A stretch of 64,000 nucleotides of DNA from Pyronema omphalodes (taxonomy: Eukaryota; Ascomycota; Pezizomycetes; Pezizales; Pyronemataceae). Of this stretch, positions 1-10,937 are shown in pieces. The stretch lies in NCBI GenBank assembly GCA_024516155.1, contig JAJJXM010000086.1:124001-188000 (forward strand), written 5' to 3'. The notes under the pieces were generated by a model. That model made no database searches and had not been told where the DNA came from. It was given only the letters and a program-made list of their open reading frames with translations. The stretch's first letter is position 1, and each line of letters begins with the position of its first letter. A program made the translations under genes and the position numbers.

Positions 1-778
1 CTGTTTATGCATTGTCATACATCATGAACTGTTTTACACCATTTGACGTCACATGCCAGCACCGACACATCGAACCTTTACGACAATTGTATGTGAGGTG
101 TATGTCTTATGAGACTGCTTACAGAAAGAAAATACAAAAAGATGGGTTTGGTGGGAAGCTTTATAATGTTACACTTATTGCGGAAGCATTCATTCTATGC
201 GAAGTTCTCGGTGAATAGTAATTTATGATTCATTTTTGGATTCATTTATTCTCTAATTCGTGGGTATACCAAATATAATTTTGAGCTCAATCACGAGGAC
301 ATGTGGTCTCATGCCAAACGTGAATAAAGCCGAGTGATACAACATGTCTTGATGGCATGTTTGCCAGGAAGGTGACTACATAGGTACGTATTTAAGTAGC
401 AATAGATTTCAGGGAAAAGGATCCGTACTACAAGAAACTATGAACACTATTTTATCTGACAAATAAATAGAACAGACCCTCCATACGGTTATGCAGCTAT
501 GAGAATTAAGCAACATCACGTGATATCTTCCGCGCCTACGTCATATATCACGATCTGTGTTGTACGGTTTGACGTTACGCGTCAACATTGGCCTGTCTAT
601 GAGCATATACCTATCGACTTCAAGATAACTAAAAAATGCTCCAATTGAGTAGCCCCGCGTAGGCACTTCAAAATTTTATTCTCACGCACCGAGAATGAAA
701 TGTAAGAATTCATGACAATTATTTGCGTAATAATCATGATGGGTTATGGATTTTTGCTGCGAAAATAAGCAAAAAGAA
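1..778. other. Gene-free stretch at left edge
   Basis: No convincing coding region seen. The short open frame from position 12 has no start context, intron signals or recognisable motif. Sequence is AT-rich with no clear repeat. Confidence 0.5.
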
Positions 779-859
779 TGGGTTTGGTAGGACTCGAACC
801 CACATACGGCCCCTAAGCATGCTAAGTGACCGTGTTCTAACCAATTGAACTACAAACCC
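779..859 (-). tRNA. tRNA-like gene with oversized anticodon loop (anticodon unassigned)
   Basis: On the minus strand a complete cloverleaf can be drawn. The acceptor stem GGGTTTG pairs perfectly with CAAACCC, followed by discriminator A. The D-arm is GTTC/GAAC, the anticodon stem CGGTC/GGCCG, and the T-arm GTGGG/CCTAC with loop TTCGAGT. Internal RNA polymerase III boxes are present: A box TAGTTCAATTGG and B box GGTTCGAGTCC. The region between the anticodon-stem strands is 16 nt rather than 7, which could mean a 9-nt intron. The expected U33 is missing from the simplest fold, so I cannot assign an anticodon with confidence. It could be a functional intron-containing tRNA with an unusual loop, or a tRNA pseudogene. 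Confidence 0.7.
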
Positions 860-3100
860 CGGGGTTGAGAGAGCAAATCAAAAATGGCATATGATCCATT
901 GCTGTGCTAGAGGAGAGAGGGCGGTTCTCGGTGCTGTTAGCGGTGCTGGGTGGCGGAGGATACAAAAGCTGTGATGTCAGTGGTTCCAGCTGCGAGAATC
1001 GAAAGGCATCGCTTCCATGAGCCGGGATGAAGTTCTTCTTTCGCTTATCTACTGCGAAATGTTGTATGTACGACGAACTGTATGGGAGGTTTACTTGTCA
1101 CTGGTTGCTTGTGCACTCAATAGTATTTGGTATTGTTTCTGAATTAGCATCAATGAAGCTTTTACTAATGCAGGGAATGAATTGATACAGTGCAAAGACG
1201 TAATGAGTTGCGAAAGGATTAAATGACGCGGTAGCTTGTGAAATATCTATCAAAGCTATTTCCTAGGTCTTTCTCTCGTCGTCTATATGTGTAACTATGC
1301 CATTGACTCAGTAGATTCTGTCAATACTGCAAGCCTTACTCACTTAAACGTCACATGAGGTTAATACAAATATTTTTACATCCACAGAAATTTAACGACT
1401 CATTGTGACAGCTCCAGTTTACATTGATTGCACTCTTCGTGGGCCTTGGCGTGCTTCATGTTTTGCTCTAACCCACACTTACTCATATCCGACAACAGAA
1501 TCCGCAATCAACGCATGCTTAGCGCTATGACATTACGGCAACTATCCAGAAAACCCCGACTACGCTCCGATTTAGGATTCTTCTTACGACTTGAAATAAC
1601 CAACTTATTCCACTTTAGAACCGTAACTAACTTTACATGGATGATATTTTGCTTTTGAAAATATATGCTCTTCCCTAGTAACTATAACTTTTGGGTAATC
1701 TTTCTTCTCCGGCTTTGAATCTGATTAGTTGGTTCTTGGGATAATCAATTTATGGCTCTCGTAATCTGTAAACTACCATGCTCCCCTGACTATGAGTTTA
1801 AAAGTTGACATGTCTTCCTTTAAAAGCCCCACCAATACTAAAGCCATTCACGCAGCCGGCTTCAAGCAATTTCCATTTATGATTGTGGTAATCCATCTGT
1901 CGTTTGTATCAGGACATTTTCCGTGGTTCGAATCGAGCTTAAATATGTCAGCATCGCAGATATCATTTGTATTGTCTTCGATATAAGAATTTAGTGTTAA
2001 GTGAGATTCTGCAGTAGGATCTGGCGAGGAGGTACTTGAAACCCATGGCAAATCTAATCCACATTAATTACGATATAAAAGGTCTGAATTGGTATGAGCA
2101 CCTTGCGTACAATTTCTCCTTCAGATTAAGTTGCGAAGAGTGTCAAAACATCAGTATACAAACATCGTTCTTCCACCGATGATAAGATAATACTGAACGA
2201 CATATGGGCATGTAGTAAAGCAGTGCCTGAAAAGTTCTGCGGGAGCAAAATGCTGACTCCATGAAAGCTGAAGGATAATCAGAAGGACGAAGTAGCAAAA
2301 AATGAAGGGTAAAAAATTGAGCCTAGATTATTATTAATAAGTAGTAATTATATTTCTCCTGATACGAATTGTAGCGGTATTCCTCATAATTACACGGGCT
2401 TCGTAGTAGCGATCACCAACTATCACTCTAGCTTCTCAGAAAAGTTAATTCCGACTGTTTTCGAAATCTTCATCATTCATCAAAAAAATATGAGATATTT
2501 TTAGTACAATCACCTATTTCTCTCTAAATCTCCTCGTTTAATTTCAAATGCTGTAACCAACCGCTCCGGTATACAGCCCCATGAACCCCTCCACATAGCC
2601 CGAGAGTATGTACGTTGCCCGGTATTCCCCAGAGTACTTTTCAAAACTCATATCCTCCGAGACGGATTTTTTTCTCTCGCCCACATGGCTTCCTATCTCT
2701 ATGACGTAGTATAGTTCCAAATCTCGATTTCATTGATTTTCGTGCTCTAAAGAAACACCCGGAAAAATTTGTTTCCCACGCATCGGCTACATGAATCGTT
2801 TTTGCATGCTGCAACATATTGTTGTCATTGCTTCCCCTCCTACACGGTGCAAGATCCCATTCGTCAATCCATAACTCTTTTTCACATTTGCTGGCGGTTT
2901 CTCTCCTCCTTTGTGTAACCGATATACATTATCCCCGGACGATGGACGAGAACCCTTGCCAAGCTTACTAGGATAAGAAGCCGTGTAAATACAAGCTAAA
3001 GTTGGGCTAAGGCAAGCTAAACTATTATCAAGCTAGCATTAAACACCCTCACGTCGTTGTCGCGAGCCTCTGTTCACTCCATCTTTTTGAAGAAACAAAA
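860..3100. other. Gene-free stretch upstream of the CTNNBL1-like gene
   Basis: Only short uncorrelated open frames (for example 1428-1658 and 1792-1986) with no splice-compatible neighbours. I see no repeats or RNA genes. The last ~150 bases should contain the promoter and 5' UTR of the gene that begins at 3101. Confidence 0.5.
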
Positions 3101-5261
3101 ATGACGGATCTCGACGCTTTATTCAAGGTATGGCAATTGATGTTTTTTTTCTGGATGGATGAGAGAATATAAAGGAAGGAACTGATGACGAATTTGTGTA
3201 GAAACCTGCTTTGCCTGGTGCTTCGGCTTCGTCGAGAAAAAGAAAGCTCGCGCCGGGAGCTGATGCGCGTACGTCTTTACTATTCACCTTTTACTTTCAC
3301 TTCATGTTTTCGCGTTTTCGCGTTTCTTGCCGTGTTCCTGCTCGCTAAGCTTCGCTACTTTGAAATCCACTGACGTTCGTAATTGTTCATAGTTGCTGCA
3401 TACAAATCCGCACGCTTGGAAGAATCTACCTCCCGTGAACCGACTGTAGAAGACGAAGAAGACGATTCCGCGCCGCCAAACTTACCGTCCGACTTTTTCG
3501 ATGCACCGGAAGAAGATGAAGAAGGAGGTCGATTCTTCGGAGGTGGAGTAACAGAAAAGCAAGCGGAGATCTTTGACTACATGGAAGAGGCGGAGAAGGA
3601 AGTTAAACAAGAGACGATAGATGCAAGCTGGTTAAGGAAGAAGGCTATTGGCTTTGAAAAGTTGATAAACAAGAATGCTGAGCAGAGAGGAAAATGGGAG
3701 GATGAGCCGCATAAGTATGTTGGCCCGATGGCTGGAGCTACAGTGGGGAGAGTGATGAGGCTAATGAAGCTACAGGTTCATGCAGAGTGAGGAAGACCTC
3801 GATACTGAGATAAAGACTTTCTCGATTTTGTCGGAACACCCAGAGCTGTTTGAGGAGTTTAGGAAGCTGGGATCACTGGGAAGCTTGGTTAAGCTTCTTG
3901 CACACGAGAACACGGATATTGCAGTAGATGTGGTGGAGGTTATTTCGGAGCTTACAGATGATGAGGTGGAGGCAGAGCAGGACCAGTGGAATGCTTTGGT
4001 TGATGGAATGATTGAGGAGGATCTACTCGATTTATTGGTGCAGAACTTGGACAGGCTGAACGATGGAAGCGAGAGTGATCGGAGTGGAGTTTATCACACT
4101 TTGAGTAGGTTTATACTATGATCTTCCTGGGAGGATAAGATTAACAAGCATAGGTGTGTTTGAGAACCTGGCATCGCAACCAACGCTCGCGGAAACTATG
4201 GTTAAAGAGACAAAAATTATGGAGTGGCTACTCAAGCGTATTCAAGTCCGCGAATCGCCACTATCACAGAACAAGCAGTATGCCGCCGAGCTTTTAGCAA
4301 TTCTTTTACAGTCCTCGAAGACAAACCGGATTAAGTTCACTGAGCTTGATGGTGTTGATATTTGTCTACAGCTACTAGCGCCGTACAGAAAACGAGACCC
4401 GGTCAAGGGAGGAGATGAGGAAGAGTTTGTTGAGAACGTTTTCGACAGTATCATTTGTGTTGTTGATGAGCCGGAGGGAAAGCAGAAGTTTTTGGAAGCC
4501 GAGGGTGTTCAGCTAGCACTCATTATGCTCCGAGAAGGAAAGATGAGCAAGCCTCGTGCTCTTCGTGTTTTGGATCATGCTATTAGCTCGGTCCAGGATG
4601 TCTCAGTTGCCATTAAGGTTGTTGAAGAAGCCGGCTTGAAAACACTGTTTGGAATGTTCATGAAGAAGGTATGTTGGTTGCACAGTCCGCTGATTTCCGA
4701 TATCCCTGGATATTAACTTCGTGTAGCAAGAACCCAGGAACATTGAGCACCTGCTCGGAATCTTTGCGTATCTTCTAAGACTGTTGCCTCAAGGGTCTGC
4801 ACCACGGATTAGGACGCTTGCAAAGTTCGTGGAAAACGATTATGCAAAGATCGTCCGGGTTTTGGAGATCAGAAAAGGTTATTCGACGAAGCTTGCAAAG
4901 GTTGAGGCAGAAATCGAGGATCAGAGAAAGGGGCTGGATCAGGATGGGATCGAGGAAATGGCAGATGAGTGGTTGTCAAAGCGGCTGGATGCAGGATTAT
5001 TTGCCATCCAGATGACCGACCTCATCCTGGCATGGTTATGTACCGAGGACCAGGGAGCGAAGAAGAAAATCGCAGCCTCACTGGATACCGACCAGATTAG
5101 AAAGACGTTACAAGGTATGCTGCTGCTATCCGGAACTTTAACTTCCAGTGGAATGCTGACTGTAAATTATAGAATCTATTAAACTCATGGGCGAGGAAGA
5201 TCTCGACGCAGATCAGGAGCTCACAAAGGATATGCTAACAGCGCTGATAACCTATGTATAA
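3101..5261 (+). CDS. CTNNBL1-like armadillo-repeat nuclear protein (578 aa, 7 exons)
   Basis: Exons: 3101-3127, 3202-3268, 3393-3714, 3776-4104, 4154-4668, 4727-5114, 5173-5261. All six introns are GT-AG (49-124 nt) and the joined frame is continuous for 578 residues, close to the family's usual ~560. Family features: a charged N-terminus with a basic patch (RKRK), the conserved block HKFMQSEEDLD at the exon 3/4 junction (human CTNNBL1 has a closely similar segment), and long helical armadillo-type repeats such as LVKLLAHENTDIAVDVVEVI. Human CTNNBL1 is a nuclear protein associated with the Prp19/CDC5L spliceosomal complex, so a role in pre-mRNA processing is inferred. An apparent frame break near 3780 is explained by the intron 3715-3775, with donor GTATGT and acceptor CTACAG. 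The next gene, SDS22, lies 357 bp downstream on the same strand; there is no sign of co-transcription. Confidence 0.93.
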
Positions 5262-5618
5262 ATAATTTTTTATTTTTTGCTAGTTTTTGGTCATAGCGTC
5301 AAGTATATTCACCAGTTTTTTTTTTTTTATTTTTCCTGTCAGCTGTAATATCATAGAAATGCCAACGTGAAATTACGGAAAAACGCATTCTCCCGTTTCC
5401 CCAGATGATGATGATGACGCACAAAGATAAGCTCCTGCCAAGCCATCACGCGCTCGCTACCCCGCCCAGGTAACCCACGCCGAAGATTCAATAGTTACCC
5501 ACCTCAAGCCAAAACACACGATTGCCGGCAACAACTTGATTCAGCCGTCCGAACACAGCCAGCAGTAATACGCAACACATCCTCATCTCTTCGAACCTAG
5601 AGCAAGCCACCCACAGCT
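5262..5618. other. Intergenic region, CTNNBL1-like 3' end and SDS22 promoter
   Basis: 357 bases with a T-rich tract just after the upstream stop (a likely 3' UTR/polyadenylation region), then a short GAT-rich run near 5405 and a C-rich 5' leader for the next gene. No ORF of interest. Confidence 0.5.
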
Positions 5619-6836
5619 ATGCAGCCCGTTGACCCCGCCTCCCCCGCCGCTCCCGCGGCCGACACAACCCCCGCCACAGACTCCCAAGATGCCGTCGCAA
5701 GCACCACATCTCATCTCGCCAACACGACTATCACTAACGCCGATGACGTCTCTGATGATGAAGCTGAAGACGCCGTCCCTGCTGGTCCTCGTGCTACATT
5801 AGTGCACGAAGACGGCCCCGCGCCTGAACAGATCCCTGACGACGAAGACCTGTTAGACGAGTACCCCAGCGACACGACCGAGATCCATCTTGAGAACTGT
5901 CGCATCATGGCTATCCCTTCCTTAAAGCTCACTCGCTTCCCTGGACTTACGAGGCTGTGTCTACGGAAGAACCAGATTTCGAGATTAAAAGGTCTAGAAG
6001 AGATGACGAACCTGGTGGATTTGGATTTATATGATAATAATATTCCAAAGATTAGAGGGTTGGATACTTTAACGGAATTAGAGAGTTTGGATTTGAGTTA
6101 TAATTTGTTTAAGAAGGTGCAGAATCTTGGCGCGTTGAAGAAACTTAAGAATCTTTATTTGATTCAGAATGAAATCAAGGAAATTCAGGGTCTTGAGGAG
6201 CTTTTGGAATTGGAGAATTTGGAATTCGGCGCAAATAATATTAAGGAGATTAGGAATCTGGAACATCTGGTGAAGTTGGAGCAGCTGTGGTTGGGAACTA
6301 ATGCTATTACGGAGCTTAAGGTTGGTTTGGTTACACGGATAGATTGGAATAAGACATGATGCTGATTCTTTGGATAGGGATTACATACTCTCACCAACCT
6401 TAAGATCCTCAGTATTCAGTCAAATAGACTCACGGAAATCAAGGGTTTAGAAAACCTTGTTAACCTCGAGGAGCTTCACATCTCCTACAACCGGATAACA
6501 AAAATCTCTGGACTGTCGACCTTGACGAATCTATCAGTGATTGATATCAGCAGCAACAAGATCGAGCACCTAGAAGGACTCGAAAACAACAAAAAGCTAA
6601 CGGAGCTTTGGGCCAGCAACAACAAGCTGTCATCATTTGCAGAGATTGAGCAGCAGCTTGGAAAGAAGTGGATAAACCCCGAGACCGGCGAGGAGGAATA
6701 CGAGAAGAAGGAGTTGACAACGGTTTACTTCGAGGGAAACCCATTGCAGAGAGAGGCAGGAGCAAATTATGTCAACAAGATTCGGTTGGCGTTACCGCTT
6801 ATTAAGCAGATCGATGCTACGATGGTTAGGTATTAG
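5619..6836 (+). CDS. sds22: Protein phosphatase 1 regulatory subunit SDS22 (LRR protein, 386 aa)
   Basis: Two exons, 5619-6320 and 6378-6836, around a 57-nt intron (donor GTTGGT, acceptor GATAG). The protein has an Ala/Pro/Asp-rich acidic N-terminus of about 80 residues. This is followed by roughly eleven 22-residue leucine-rich repeats of the SDS22 type (L..L.L..N.I..I.GL), for example LVDLDLYDNNIPKIRGLDTL, and an LRR-cap-like end with YFEGNPLQ. SDS22 binds the PP1 catalytic subunit and controls its localisation and substrate choice, notably in mitosis; this role is known for the family and inferred here. Length (386) is slightly above the yeast and human proteins because of the N-terminal tail. 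The start is the first in-frame ATG of the long exon and sits after a typical C-rich leader. Confidence 0.95.
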
Positions 6837-7914
6837 AAGAAGATAGGTGGTTTGTAGCATATAATGGGTGGTTTTATTATGAGCGTGCTTTTTTTTTGTG
6901 GGATACGGATATATACTCGATATTAATGGAAGATTTGATATTACATGCTGTCTGTAATAACTGAACTAATTGCCCCTGTGTTCATTGAGTTTCGATTATA
7001 TTATACTCAAACCTTATCCAACCCCTCGGTTTCTCCAGATCCTCCAGCTTCTCCTCATTCCGCTCCCCTACTCATCACACTTATCCTAATTCCTTCCAAC
7101 ACCCCCAATTTCGTCAACGTTGGCGTTGCTATGCATTAACATGACCCCAAACCCACTAAGCAGCAACATTAAACCTCCAACTAATTCCCGACTACGCCCG
7201 ATAAGGTAATTGGGGTGTCCGAGTTACTACGATGGATCATGGTACTATGTATTACAAGCCTTGTATGACAAGTCTTAACACCGGCAATTAGTCTTGTCTT
7301 GAAATGATCAACAACAGAAGTAATCGACACTTTCGGTGGTAACCATTAATTTTGTAGTTGGTTATCAATAATCATCCTAGTCCAATAGAGGTTAATTGCC
7401 AGGGTTCAAGTTTAATTATATACTCGTTCTTAAAGATGGTAGCTAGCGCCACCATCTTTAGGAACGAGTAGCCCAATCTCAGCCCTAATGGGGACGAATT
7501 CAACGTCTTCTCAGGGAAACCATGGACGGTGGTGGAACAATTAAATATTTCCGCCCCAAATTTCGAGATGCTGTCATTGTCAATCCATCATATACGAATG
7601 CGTATAATTATAGCACAACTGGGGAAGAAGATAAGCGATGAATTACCGGGGTCATTGGAGTACATAGGAGATATACGATGGTTTTTATTTGGAACTAGAT
7701 CCTAGTCGTAAGTAAAATCACAATGGGTTGGTTCATATAGGCGGAGAAGAAACTTTGCTTTTTTCATTTGTGATATGATAAATAAAGGTAGAAAGACACC
7801 AGACAGCTGATAATCCGTTGGAGTACAATTAAGGATTATAACCGCTAAATAATACAGAAATTAATGGAAAATACAATAGTCGCGGAAATCAAGGTATGGT
7901 TAAAATGTTACGGC
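6837..7914. other. Intergenic region between SDS22 and the duplicated segment
   Basis: No gene supported. The open frame 6945-7139 is short and proline/serine-rich without context. It contains the perfect-looking hairpin at 7421-7470, listed separately. Confidence 0.5.
7421..7470. repeat. 20-bp inverted repeat with 10-nt loop (hairpin)
   Basis: The arm at 7421-7440 (TACTCGTTCTTAAAGATGGT) is matched by its reverse complement at 7451-7470 with 19 of 20 positions, separated by the loop AGCTAGCGCC. The single mismatch lies inside the arm. It is in intergenic sequence about 600 bp from the SDS22 stop. It could be a miRNA-like precursor, a remnant of a small inverted-repeat element, or a structural palindrome; no target-site duplication is obvious. 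Confidence 0.8.
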
Positions 7915-8010
7915 CATCATCGTGCGCAAGAGAAGAACCGCAGGTCATGAGGTTGTGAATACTAGCTAACTATGTCCAGACAGAGAGCTAGAGAGCCGCT
8001 GCTGTAATAT

Positions 8011-8745
8011 TTACTTTCTCTGATTAATGGCGGTCCATCCACTGGTACTGGATTTCGAGATCTTGTTGCCAGAGGAAGATTTCGAGTGGAGAATGGCCTT
8101 CTTCTTGTTACCGGATGACTGGGTGAGAGCCTGACCCGGGGTCTCATCCTTGACAGGGGATCCAACAGGCGCAGTGACAGTTGCGGCGACGGGTACGTCC
8201 TTGGCGTCAGATACTGGCTGAGCACCACGAGCTTTGTTACGCTCGTTAGCTGTCTTGCGTGTAGTCTCACGCTTGACGATATTGGTCCGTCTCATTGCCA
8301 ATGAACGGATAAACTCATCGAATTTCTCCAATTCCCTGTCTCTTTTTTCTGAATTCCAACATTAGGTTAGCCGCCGTTGCCATTACTGGATAAACCAAGG
8401 GAAGTAGGATTGAAACTTACGGAGTTCCAAGCGGGCGTTCTCCAGACGCTTCATGAAGTGGGCTGTTTTTTTCTCCTCCGCTTTCTCGAAGTCCGTCTTC
8501 TCTGATGAAAGACGTCCATCGACGGCAGGAGGAGACGAAACAGCCATGGCAGTTTCTTTCTTGGCATGGCCGGGTTTTGCTTTCTTATTGATTGGAGTGA
8601 TGGGCTTGACGCCGCTGGCGTTTTCCTTTTCCACGACTTTGTTGTTTTTGTCGTCGTCTTTGAGTTGGGCTGGGTTTTCCTTGGCTGGAGCAGCAGCCTT
8701 GCGGACTTTTTTCCCGTGCATGTTGATCTTGATGTTTGGTGGCAT
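8011..8745 (-). CDS. Lysine-rich coiled-coil protein, paralog A (220 aa)
   Basis: I do not recognise the family. Minus-strand exons are 8745-8421 and 8348-8011, joined across a 72-nt intron with donor GTAAGT, branch-like GGCTAACC and acceptor TTCAG. Splicing is required: it gives a continuous frame ending exon 1 in ENARLEL and opening exon 2 with QKRDRELEKFDEF. Residues 1-75 are rich in Lys, Ala and Pro. A charged helical segment with coiled-coil character follows (DFEKAEEKKTAHFMKRLENA through about residue 135). The C-terminal third is Ser/Lys-rich and probably disordered, ending TAINQRK. No signal peptide or membrane segment; the basic composition suggests a nuclear or nucleic-acid-associated protein, but that is inference. 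An intact paralog lies about 3 kb away at 10990-11730. Confidence 0.75.
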
Positions 8746-9922
8746 AGCTTTTGGACGCAGTAAAAGATTGGTACTATTGTAACTGGCATCATGTCAGTCA
8801 ATCCAACGGAAAAGAAGACAGGAGTATGAACACGAGAAATGGGAAAAGATGGGGTGAATAACAACTAACCTTGTATGTTTGCTTTTTGTATTGTCGTTTC
8901 AATGGTTCTGGATAGCAGATTGACAGAGAATGGTGGGACAGCTCAGGTTAAATAGCAACGAGGAAGGTTAGAATTTGGCCGCGACTGACTCGAGACTCGA
9001 GAGTTAGCGTAAGAATAATATTGAATTGATACTCGGTATGCCTACTTACCATTCTATATGATAAGGTTGTTGAGACAGGGATGTTTGGCACTTTCAGCGG
9101 CCATTGAGTCTCAGGTTTTAGCTCGGGAGCTGTAGGAGAAAGTGGAGGGTCCAAAGTTGGATTGCAGCACATTAATCGACTATCCTGGTCATTGAGCGAT
9201 TTTGTTAAGCCTTTATAGCTGTGGGTTCAAAATCGTCGAAGATGAGGAACATTCTAACTTCGGCCTAGGCTTGTATACTCGTTAGCTACGCGTCACCAGT
9301 ACCGCGGAAGCTGGATGGCGGGGAAATTGTACTGTTTCTCAGGCAATCGAAAATGAGACGAAGAGCTACTCCTGAGACGATGTCTCTTCAGGAAACTGTC
9401 GACTCGTTAGCAGGTTGTAAGACTTTGAGTCCGTGTTTTGGTTGTAACTTACCAACCTTGTGGGATCCAGTGTTGGATAGAGATGATTCAGGCCTGATTG
9501 TACACAAGTGTATTCTAATCCAAGTTGGATAAACTGAAGCTGGTATCAGAGGATGTTAACTCTGGTGAGTTGATGGTTGTGTTTGTGGACGGACGGGTCA
9601 CCAGTTGGCGTCTGTTGGGATGATGAGGTGGATAGAGTGGTTGGATAAGGAAGAGGAAGAGGATTAGGATGACGAAGAGAGAGGAAGAGAGAGGAAGAGA
9701 CGAGAGGCTTAAATCTGCTAGCTAGTCTTGGTAGACCGCCCTTATTTTGATTGTTGAAGTACATCACCGCAGCGGTGACATGGATGGAGACATTCATGAT
9801 ACATCACTCGGGCTGATAAAGATCGCCTGAGTTGTGTCCTGCGCTGAAATCCTTTTAGAGCTACATGTACACATTGACATACACTGATCTTCACCCGTCA
9901 GCTCAAATTCTGACCGAAGTTT
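8746..9922. other. Upstream region of paralog A (duplicated, non-coding)
   Basis: About 1.2 kb upstream of the minus-strand gene, conserved with the region 11731-12896. The small open frames here (8948-9172, 9546-9797) diverge in reading frame between the two copies, which argues against coding. It likely holds the promoter and a long 5' leader. Confidence 0.5.
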
Positions 9923-10937
9923 ATTGGTCTTGTTCTTGAGCATATTATTGGTGACATCAAGGAAACATTTCAGTTCGACGGGTCGCCAAAATGTCTTGAC
10001 AATAGTCTGGGGGTCAGTGGTGCCAACATTATCTCGGCTAAAACATTGAAATATGACGAGTGTTTATTCACCAACAGACAATGTTGTTATAAAGATTGAG
10101 ATAGCTAGCCACCTAGACGAATTAGATAGTCTGTGAGACGTGTCCAAGGGCACAAGGGCCTAAGTTGGGCAGAGTTCCCCATGGTCCGTCCCGTCCAGTT
10201 CTGGGTGTGGACCAAAACGGACTGCTATATATCCAGGAATGGTAGTCTTTTCTACACTGTGAACCAGACCGCCTATAGGTGACCGTGGATGACCACGTGG
10301 TCACCTACCATCACTCGTAAGTAACCGTAGGTGACTGGGCGACTGCAGATTATGCGAAGAAATGTCCAATGCTAGGAAGAGTTGATTCAAGACGGGACGG
10401 AATTTGAGGGATGTTTTTGGTCTCATGAGGGAGCCAAATTTCCGGGGCTATCAATCCTGAAAGCCCGAAACGCGATATGGGGAAATTAAAAATTCTGCCC
10501 TGGAATATATATTATAGGTGGTGGCTCCCCCTTGGCAGTGTGGTAAGCGGTCCTTCTGACGCTGAGCGAGTTGCGTCAAGCGCGAAGACCGCTAATCCCC
10601 GGCTAGTACGGCTTAGCGAGGAACCCCACGGCCCACGCTCGCCTGCAGTCCCAACAGAGTTGCTTTTATACGAATTTTTAACTGTCACACATATACATAG
10701 TAGGGAACACAGACGACGAATCACTATGAGATCGAGATAGGAGATGTACAATAGCTTTTATTGGTGTAATTAAACCGAAATTGAAGCCGCAATAAGTATG
10801 AAGCGGCTGATAGGAGTAGAAAAGGTAATTTCATGTGTGTAATATAAGAATTTAAAATAAAATGACATCGGAAAACAATTAGAAAAGACATATGATCATT
10901 ACAGAACACATCATAATAAAAAAAACAAGTATTAACC
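9923..10937. other. Unique spacer between the two duplicated segments
   Basis: About 1 kb not shared between the copies. No gene is supported. It contains a nested hairpin at 10276-10307 and a locally GC-rich block (about 10500-10660) with short inverted repeats such as GCGGTC/GACCGC; I could not match that block to a known RNA. Confidence 0.45.
10276..10307. repeat. Nested hairpin (TAGGTGACC / GGTCACCTA)
   Basis: Outer arms TAGGTGACC (10276-10284) and GGTCACCTA (10299-10307) enclose an inner stem GTGG/CCAC with loop ATGA. Related partial motifs (GTAGGTGAC) recur about 20 bases downstream. Function unknown. Confidence 0.65.

Larger units (their letters stand above)
7915..9922. repeat. Copy A of a ~2-kb tandem segmental duplication
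   Basis: This segment matches 10938-12896 in direct orientation, with an offset of about 2980 bp and only scattered substitutions and small indels over the whole length. It spans a complete minus-strand gene (8011-8745) and about 1.2 kb of its upstream sequence. Similarity fades at about 7915 on the left and about 9922 on the right, judged by eye. Both coding and non-coding parts are conserved, so the duplication is fairly recent. Confidence 0.9.

Noticed and set aside
3776..3790. Apparent frameshift in the CTNNBL1-like gene
   Set aside because: The intron 3715-3775 with good splice sites restores the conserved HKFMQSEEDLD block; no frameshift is needed.
8453..8782. Plus-strand open frame with hydrophobic residues
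   Set aside because: It is antisense to exon 1 of paralog A, and hydrophobicity is the mirror of Lys/Glu codons.
9546..9797. Minus-strand frame MNVSIHVTAAVMYFNN shared between duplicates (also 12354-12776)
   Set aside because: After the first ~28 residues the two copies run in different frames, so conservation is of DNA, not protein.
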